A stretch of DNA of 64,000 nucleotides from Sordaria brevicollis (lineage: Eukaryota > Ascomycota > Sordariomycetes > Sordariales > Sordariaceae). The notes beneath the pieces are model-generated. The model searched no databases. It was not told the DNA's origin and worked only from the letters and a program-made list of their open reading frames with translations. This document shows positions 57,301-64,000 of the stretch, piece after piece. The DNA is taken from the NCBI GenBank assembly GCA_033439795.1, contig JAUTDP010000011.1:930001-994000 (forward strand), given 5' to 3'. Numbering within the stretch: position 1 is the stretch's first letter; each line of letters opens with the position of its first letter. A program made the position numbers and the translations under genes.

Positions 57301-57880
57301 TGGACACTGTCGCCTGCGTGCTTCAGTTGTTCTTGTTCCCCGGGTGGAGCACGTCGCCGTCGATGGAGTCGTGGTGGACTCGTCCGGAGTCGTTCTTGGC
57401 TCCCGTCCGCAACTCCACCAAACCATTCTCCATTCGTTTCTTCATAGGGCTGCGGGGAGAGCCGGGCACCCTCGTCGACGTCGACAGCTGGTGTTAGCCG
57501 GATGGAGAATGGTGGACTGGATACGGTGAGGACGAACACGGAAGCTTATGACTTGCATCCCTCTCCCCAGATTGGCAGACTGGTGTGAGTGCATCGCACC
57601 GCATGGCAACCTTGAAGACGGGAGCAGCCATCAACTTGCATCAAAGTGAACCCCGTGACAGCGCTTTTCTTTTCTTTTGCAGGAGTTGGCCGTGGGCAGC
57701 TGGCCTTTTGACGCGCGCCTTGCTGCCAATCTGATGGACCCAAGTACATACCTAGCGACCTTGTCCAGTCCGGATGTCCCTAGACTGACCCGCGCCAGAG
57801 TACCTAGCAGATACGACCTCAGCTTCGCGAGAAGCGAGAAAATGGGAGAAAAAAGTTGCTGTAAGCCCTTCGGATCACTA
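54309..57880. other. Intergenic region between the two hairpin-ended elements
   Basis: Normal base composition returns abruptly at 54309. Several frames of 130-175 codons exist on both strands but none has a recognisable domain or consistent codon use. The TA pair next to the second element is at 57879-57880. Confidence 0.45.
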
Positions 57881-58295
57881 CTCGTCTGGGCTTGAAACGC
57901 CTCCAGACCCCATGCGCCAGCATGGGGTCTGGCACAGCAATTAGCAAAAAGTCAGCGATTAGCAAAAAATTAGGGGGTACTTACTCCACTACCAAAATTA
58001 TTAGTAAATGGAAGTACCTCATCTAGATTAGACGACGGAATAACGGAAGGAAGAGCCAACTCAAAATCTTCTCAACACACAACACAAAAAATAGGAAAGT
58101 AAACGCGCCAGATTGTAGTAGCTTTCTTTCTTTATCCAAAACTATTCTTCATTTTTTTATATCATTAATTTTCGTTGAGAAAATCTAAAATTAGTTTCCT
58201 ACCAAAAATTTTGCTAATCGCTGACGTTTTGCTAATTGCTGTGCCAGACTCCTTCCGCAGGAAGGAGTCTGTAAGGCGTTTCAAGCCCAGACGAG
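57881..58295. mobile_element. 415 bp MITE with long inverted repeats, each holding a different hairpin
   Basis: The ends start CTCGTCTGGGCTTGAAACGC on both strands, with TA outside each (57879-57880, 58296-58297). The repeats run about 95 bp and share GGCACAGCAATTAGCAAAA and GTCAGCGATTAGCAAAA. Inside the left repeat is a perfect 13 bp hairpin, CCAGACCCCATGC (57903-57915), loop GCCA, GCATGGGGTCTGG (57920-57932). Inside the right repeat is a 12 bp hairpin, CAGACTCCTTCC (58245-58256), loop GCA, GGAAGGAGTCTG (58260-58271). The interior is AT-rich and non-coding. It is a non-autonomous element with a TA target, of the same build as the pogo-like element but with unrelated sequence. Confidence 0.88.
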
Positions 58296-61200
58296 TATCG
58301 CGACTTTTGGAACCGCGTCGAAGAGAAAGTGTGAGAATTCAAGCAGAGACTTTCCCAGGCAAGCCGAGCAAGCCACAATCAACGGAAAGAAAAAGCATCC
58401 CATCTTCAGTGTGGTGACACGGCCCATGGTGGATGATTTGTGTAAGCGAGAATGGGCTGAAAGGGGTCAGGTCGCGAGATTTTCAGTCGCACAAAGACAC
58501 ACGCGACGACTTCAACTTTTTTTTCTCCTCTCTTTCCCTGAAGATTTTTGAGGAAGCAACGGAAGGAGGGTGCAGTGGAGCTCCTGATCATCGCGGTTCG
58601 CGGTGTGGATCCGCGGGGTCATTCGGAGTGGACTCAGCGGAGGAGGGGCACTTGGGGGCAGCGGACGTCGGACGGCACCTTCCACTGAGCAAAATGGAGG
58701 GGTGTCCGCGAAAAAAAAATAGAAGGAAGTCACCCATTCTTGCCCGTTGTCACCCACACTTGGGGCACAACCCTGAAAAGTCTTTTTTTCTTCTCACTGA
58801 CATCCAACATTTCCACCGGCACACTCAAACCGTCACTCATTTCAACAAAAAAGAAGTGAGACCAGCTTTGCTTATCAACGGCCCCGGGGGATCGAAACCC
58901 TCAACGACCGTCAAACATGCCTGGCAGAGCTAGTAAACAAAACAAACCGTAACTGGAAGCTCGGATCGCGATAATCTCGTGCGACGCTTCACAAGCAAGA
59001 CAAATGCCGGCGGCGACGGTGACAAGCAACAATGGCTCCAATGGGCGACGACGCATTTGTAATTTCATCAGGACACATACAGTCAAACAATCAGAGAGAC
59101 AAAAGGGTTTGATATCCTCCGTCCGGGACCATCTTGGGCTTTGTGGGCAAGGGCAAGGGGTCCTTTTGGACTCTTTCGGACCCTGTCGCCCTGCTCGCCC
59201 TGCATCACACAATTGGACGCATTACTTCCTGCACGCATAAGAAAGGCGCGCAATGCGTGAGTCACGGCGTATCCAACAGCCGCGCAGCTTGTGTTTGGGA
59301 AGGCCAGAAATAGCCAGGAGACGTCTCACCAGAATCTCCCCCTTTCTCCTGCTTTGTCCACCACGCCTGTCCGACATGTATGTTTGCGCGACCGGACGAA
59401 TAGCTTCAAATCCACAAAGCCGCGCTTTCCCTTTGTCGCTCGCCTCATCATGCACTTTCTGACTGGTGCTTCGGAATCAAGAGGACGCTGGATTGGGCAA
59501 TGGGCTTTATGGACTATCCCCAACAAGAACCACAAGGGGGAAGAGGGCACATTCATGGCGACACAAACCACCAACAAACGGACGGTGCCCCATCAGCTAT
59601 CCATCCCGTCCGCCCATACAAAGGCCATCCAGATACTACCCAGGCCCACTCTTCGTCCTGCCCACCGCGTCCGCTCCCCGATGGAAGCTTTCCTGATGGG
59701 CCAGTCCGCACTCAGCACGCCTATACGCACCCCCTTCGTCGTTGTTCTGGTTCGCCAGCTCTTACTGAGACGGCCAAACCAAGCCTCTGAAGCTAGGGAA
59801 ATGGCTAAGCAAAATCCAGGACTTGTGCAGGACACGCAAACCCACAAGTGGAAGATGACCACAAGCTCACGAGAAAGCAACGAGCATCCAATTTCCGCAA
59901 CTGCAGCCAGGACAAACGAAGAGAGCCCGATAGTCGCCAGCATGACATGCCCGACTCAATACTTGGTCGTTGTCGTCCTGTTAGTCCTGTCTTGGCCTGT
60001 CTGGTCTATCGTGTCAAACGACCACTCTTCTTCCAACTTTTCACAATATTCTCCCAAAAGACGCCTTGGTGAAAGCCAGGAGCCCAGAAGTGTCAGGGAG
60101 GGTGTGGCTGTGCCGCCGTGTGGACTTATTCCTCACCTATACATATTACCTAGCCTGACCACCGCTTTTGCTTCTCTAGTCGTGTCGGAGCCTTGCGGTG
60201 ATCTTACGGCCCAGTTGCCCCTGGAAGGTGAGTTCAAGTGAGCTGAGAATCGCCTCCTGTTTGATGCCCAGCGTTTCCTATGCTCTTTTGCTCTTGGGAG
60301 ATATTGGCCCTTCACATGCAGTGTTTGCTGTGTTTCCCGACCCTGCCTCGCCATCAATGCTTGCGGCTTGGGTTCTGCTCAAGGTCCGACATGGACCGCC
60401 GATCTATGGATCCCCATGAGATTACAGGGATGCAAGTAGCCAGTACTTACATGGCCTTGTTTCCCTTTTCGTCACCAAGGTGAGCCCTCGTGGTCGGTAG
60501 CCGGCGCGAGCTGCCTGGATGGTGACTCCACTGCGACAGCCCCGAGTTCTGGGTACAAGTTGATACCTGGCCAAAGGCTTGTCTTCTTTTGCCCAGTCGT
60601 GGACCATCCTGTTCCGTATGCTTCTCCACTGTCACCACCCTTTCCCATCTCTTTCCCTTCCACCTGTTGCCATCTTCTTGCCCCGGCTCCCATCTTTTTG
60701 TTATCCAAGGTGTGTTGTTAGCAAGTTGCGAGTTCATACCCCCCCTATCGTTGTGTTTTCCGACTATTGGGTTTTGCTTGGTGGATTGCGCAGTCGAAAA
60801 GGCAGCAAGCAGTTGGTCCATGCTACAAACTAGCGTTTGCCTCGAGTCGCCGCAGATCGAAGGAAAATAGAATAAAAACGTCGTGGTCTCCCGGGCGACG
60901 ACGGTGAGACATTAACATCATCTTTTCCACCCCATTCCTCCAGGCATCTCTTCTCTCATTCCTGATCCAGGAACTTCATACCATCGGCGCTTTATATCCT
61001 CGGCTTCTCAGCTCCGCTTATTCGCCCAATTCCGGGATTCGGACTGGCTTCTCGGTGCCATTGAGGCCCAACCCAACCAAACAGAGCAGGGAACCCTCAG
61101 CATTCCTAATCTTGCCGGTATAGCCTTGTCGTCCTCCCGTCCCGCCTTTGGACGTCACTGAGCAGAGGTACCCTCTTATACGTGCAAAGTACCGAGTCTA

Positions 61201-61597
61201 CTTTGTATCTCTGCACCCCCTGCCACACCAGTCCTGGTCAGACCGGCCGCAGTCTGTCCTTGGCCACTACCACAGTCTTCTGCCCGTTACCCAATTTCGG
61301 CGCGGGCCTCCCATCCCCCTGCCTCTTGTCTCTTTTTACCCGCAACCCACTCCTCTCCCACTCTCTCTTTTATAATATAACCAGTCGGGCACCTCTGCAG
61401 CGCCGTCCCTCCTCGCGTCGTCAAATCAGCACACAACACATTTTGCACTCTGCTGCTTCTGGTCAAAACACACTTTCAGCCTTCCATCATCAACTTACCA
61501 TTACATACGCTTCCGTCCACGGTTACAGCTAGCTCCAGCTACAGCTACAGCTACATACCTACCCGCACACAAGGCTACTACGACGCCCGCAGCAGCC
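58296..61597. other. Intergenic region upstream of the coiled-coil gene
   Basis: Over 3 kb with many short overlapping frames. The longest (59291-60241, plus) begins at a GTG and includes no recognisable motif, so it is not called. CT- and CA-rich stretches after 60900 probably belong to a promoter and leader. (AGCTAC)-like repeats at 61528-61556 lie just before the ATG. Confidence 0.45.
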
Positions 61598-62779
61598 ATG
61601 TCCCACAAGAAGGTTGGATTCCGGGACGACTCCCCTTCGGGTGCGTCCCACTACTCGGATCACCAACGGAGCGATTCTGGAGTCGGTTCTCTCAGCGGTA
61701 GCGACTGCGGTGTTCCCACCGGCAGCGACCGTACCTACACACCCCGTGATTATGACGACCGTCGGGACGCTCCTCGCGAGATTTTGCGCCTCAAGAACGA
61801 GTTGACACAGAAGGACGACAAGATCAAGGACCTTCAGGCCAAGATTCAACAACTCGAACGTATCCAAGCAACTCACATCCAACTCAAGGTCGATCATAAG
61901 GAGGTCATTCAAAGCGAGGCAACACTGCAAGCACAGCTAGAGGCCAAGCAGAATGAGAACGAGGTCATCGCTGATCAACTTGCCGACTTGAAGTCCAAGA
62001 ACGCCGAACTGGTGCAGAAGAACAAGGATCTTGTCAACGAAAACACCAAGTTGAAGGAGGAGGTCAAGAAGCTTCGGGAAATCGAAGACACCAAGAAACC
62101 CAAAGAGCTAAAGGACCCCAAGGACTCGAGCGAATCCCTCGACTCGGAAAAGACAAAGAGACCCCGGCGCAAGAGCATGTCTATGCCTCCTCCATCTGAC
62201 TCTTCGGATGACAGGAGACCTCGCCGAAGCTCGAGCCGACGGGCTCCCCACCGTGAACATGAGAAGTTGGATATGGACCATGACTGGGACCGACAAGAGC
62301 GTGAACGACAGCAGCTAGAGAGGGAGCGACAACTGGCGCTGGCACACGAACGACCGGTCATTGACGAAGACATGGAGCGTCTCCGCAGCCGCTTCCGTAC
62401 CCGCGGCGGCGATGACGGCGATGCTAAAAGCAGCAGCCAATCTCTTCCATCACTCCCGCCGGCTACCATCAGAGGTCAACCACGAAGCAACCAGCGTGAT
62501 AGTTACATTGAGCCTGCGGGTCGCGGCGCACCTAGACCTCAGGTTCCACCCCCTCAAGTTGTCTCGAGGGATGCCTACGATTACGCGTATAATGGGCCCT
62601 CTTACCCAGCACCACAGTACGGGAGCATTCGCGAGCCTCGCTCTGCCGCTCCTGTGGCACATCATCCAGCGGTCTACGTTCCGGCGCCTGCTGGCTATGT
62701 TGACAGCCGGTATGCCCCCGAAGATGAGTACCGTTACCAGCAGGCGATCGCTAGCGGAAAGATGGGACGCAGGCAATAG
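61598..62779 (+). CDS. Coiled-coil protein with disordered Arg/Ser-rich and Pro/Tyr-rich regions
   Basis: The ATG at 61598 gives 393 residues without introns. Residues 1-60 are Ser/Gly/Asp-rich. Residues 62-165 carry a continuous heptad pattern (LKNELTQKDDKIKDLQAKIQ to KNKDLVNENTKLKEEVKKL), a long coiled coil. Then come an Arg/Ser-rich block (RPRRKSMSMPPPSDSSDD, RRSSSRRAPHRE) with many possible phosphorylation sites and an Arg/Gln/Glu-rich helix. A Pro/Tyr-rich tail ends KMGRRQ. There is no catalytic motif or membrane segment. The arrangement suggests a structural or scaffold protein, but I do not recognise a family. It is somewhat like the coiled-coil gene at 40552-41319 in build, though the sequences do not clearly align. 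Confidence 0.82.
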   Translation: MSHKKVGFRDDSPSGASHYSDHQRSDSGVGSLSGSDCGVPTGSDRTYTPRDYDDRRDAPREILRLKNELTQKDDKIKDLQAKIQQLERIQATHIQLKVDHKEVIQSEATLQAQLEAKQNENEVIADQLADLKSKNAELVQKNKDLVNENTKLKEEVKKLREIEDTKKPKELKDPKDSSESLDSEKTKRPRRKSMSMPPPSDSSDDRRPRRSSSRRAPHREHEKLDMDHDWDRQERERQQLERERQLALAHERPVIDEDMERLRSRFRTRGGDDGDAKSSSQSLPSLPPATIRGQPRSNQRDSYIEPAGRGAPRPQVPPPQVVSRDAYDYAYNGPSYPAPQYGSIREPRSAAPVAHHPAVYVPAPAGYVDSRYAPEDEYRYQQAIASGKMGRRQ

Positions 62780-63587
62780 GTCTCTTGATCGATCGCCACG
62801 GCCATCAAGCTAAACGCCATGATTCACTGTAACAACACCTGTCTTTTGGATACCTTTTTTCGTCCGCCTTCTTTTTTTTGGTTGCTTCGCTGCAGCCGAG
62901 ACCCTTTTTTTTTGCGTTTTTACCATTGCATGCCAAACATTACATCACAACCCTTTGAATCCACATCCCCGATTGGCAGTCTTCGGATCTGCATCTGCAC
63001 CCGGCGACATATTGGGCTGTCGTCTCCTGCAAGGCACCTCGTTCTCGTTGGACTCTCGAAAAATTGGCTGGTCAGCAAGGCTCGCGCGTGGGCAGCAAAG
63101 CAAACAAGCGGGCTTTTTTCAGGGGTGTCTGCTAGCACCACTGCACCGCTGCACCGCCCTCTTTCGCTGTGGTGCCTGATTGACAGGACAGCAGCAACGC
63201 AGTCTGCCGCGCGCCAGCGGTAGCTGAACCCATTCAGGCATTGCCGCCATTTCTGGCCAGGCCCACGACCAGGCCTGACGGCATCCTCCCCTCCAAACAG
63301 AACTCGAGAACACGATCGCGCACTGCAGACCCAAGCAAGGATTTGTTTTCTCGTTCCTGTCTTTCGTCCGAAAAAGATTTTTTTTGGGAAGCGCCAGGAA
63401 CGAAAAGAGAAAACTTCTTCTTTTCCCGAACCCCCTGGTCAAACCGTTCAACCCATTCGACCCCACCATCCCCAATCGGTCACCTTGCGTCCTTGGTTCC
63501 CGTTCGGGAATCGGAGGGTGTAAGACCTTTCGGCCTTAGCCCAAGGGGTAAAGGTGGGCTATCGGCCCATCGGGTTCGGGTGGGCTA

Positions 63588-63608
63588 GGGAAGGAAGGAA
63601 GGAAGGAA
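63588..63608 (+). repeat. (GGAA)n simple repeat
   Basis: About five GGAA units, with further scattered GGAAGGAA blocks to 63667. Confidence 0.85.
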
Positions 63609-63850
63609 CACAAGCTTCGGGGAAGGAAGGAACAAAAGAAGCAGGAAAGAAGGCATGAAGGAAGGAACGTCAGGTTCCAACCGAGGCCAAAGCGAGGTCA
63701 AGGCCAAGGCCAAGACGGGAACCTCGAAACAACTTCTTTTTTTTCTGTCTTTTGCTTTGCCGAGCTTCTTCACACGTGAGAAGGTGGACGTCGCCAACCG
63801 GACCTTTTTCTTACCTTCCCGAAACATTCTTCTTCAGTTCTCCAACACGA

Positions 63851-63874
63851 CTGTCACTGTCACTGTCACTGTCA
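63851..63874 (+). repeat. (CTGTCA)4 hexamer repeat
   Basis: Four exact copies of CTGTCA in tandem. Confidence 0.9.
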
Positions 63875-64000
63875 CCACACCGAGTCACCGACACACCCAC
63901 ACAAGCCTCACCACACCATGTGTCAAGTCATAATGGTCACTGTGTGTCGGTGTCATCGCCGTCTCACCACGGTGACAACGGGGAACGTTCCGGCGCCCGA

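Larger units (their letters stand above)
62780..64000. other. 3' flank with simple repeats
   Basis: No gene is recognised. T-rich tracts near 62860-62915 and short frames of no known type were seen; the window ends inside non-coding DNA. Confidence 0.45.

Noticed and set aside
59291..60241. 316-codon open frame on the plus strand
   Set aside because: It opens with GTG, has no domain or signal pattern, mixed composition, and overlaps other frames of similar length. It looks like chance in GC-balanced DNA.

Overview
This window looks like nuclear DNA of a filamentous ascomycete of the Sordariales, most probably a Neurospora species. The evidence is: gene-sized reading frames broken by short introns (53-123 nt) with GTAAGT-like donors; a dispersed 5S rRNA gene with a TATA element 29 bp upstream, as is typical of Neurospora; intron-bearing tRNA genes; and an 11 kb AT-rich island whose old transposons carry the C-to-T / G-to-A damage of repeat-induced point mutation (RIP). 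The exact species cannot be fixed from the sequence alone.

Layout. 0-11 kb is a dense housekeeping block: a hypothetical protein, the autophagy PROPPIN atg18, the AP-2 adaptor alpha subunit, a mitochondrial NDUFAF5-like complex I assembly protein (divergent from AP-2 alpha), and the Arp2/3 subunit ARPC5. 12-15.5 kb holds a large DUF6604-type gene with one in-frame TAG in its middle and long tandem repeats at its C terminus. 16.7-17.1 kb is a 385 bp inverted-repeat element with an 8 bp target duplication. 17.4-19.3 kb is an F-box gene, 19.8 kb a 5S rRNA gene, and 20.5-22.3 kb threonine synthase. After a 4.4 kb non-coding stretch comes a Pps1-type dual-specificity phosphatase (26.8-29.0 kb). 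31.3-36.4 kb has three co-oriented genes: a tandem cyanovirin-N-homology (CVNH) protein fused to a glycine-zipper region, and two predicted secreted or surface proteins. Two intron-containing tRNA-Ala genes lie in tandem at 37 kb. A coiled-coil gene (40.5 kb) precedes the transposon island.

Transposon island (43,238-54,308). A pogo/Fot1-like DNA transposon, bounded by TA and by inverted repeats that each contain a perfect or near-perfect hairpin, was invaded by a 7.9 kb chromodomain-type Gypsy LTR retrotransposon (TSD AATAA). The interior of both was then mutated heavily, while the outer inverted repeats and the tail of the 3' LTR were largely spared. A second, 415 bp element with the same architecture (TA duplication, about 95 bp inverted repeats, a hairpin inside each) lies at 57,881-58,295; its two hairpins have different arm sequences inside otherwise matching repeats.

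The right end (54.3-64 kb) is mostly non-coding, with one coiled-coil, low-complexity protein gene at 61.6-62.8 kb and simple repeats. Exon limits are read by eye from splice motifs and conserved protein continuity. Family assignments rest on recognised motifs, not on a database search.
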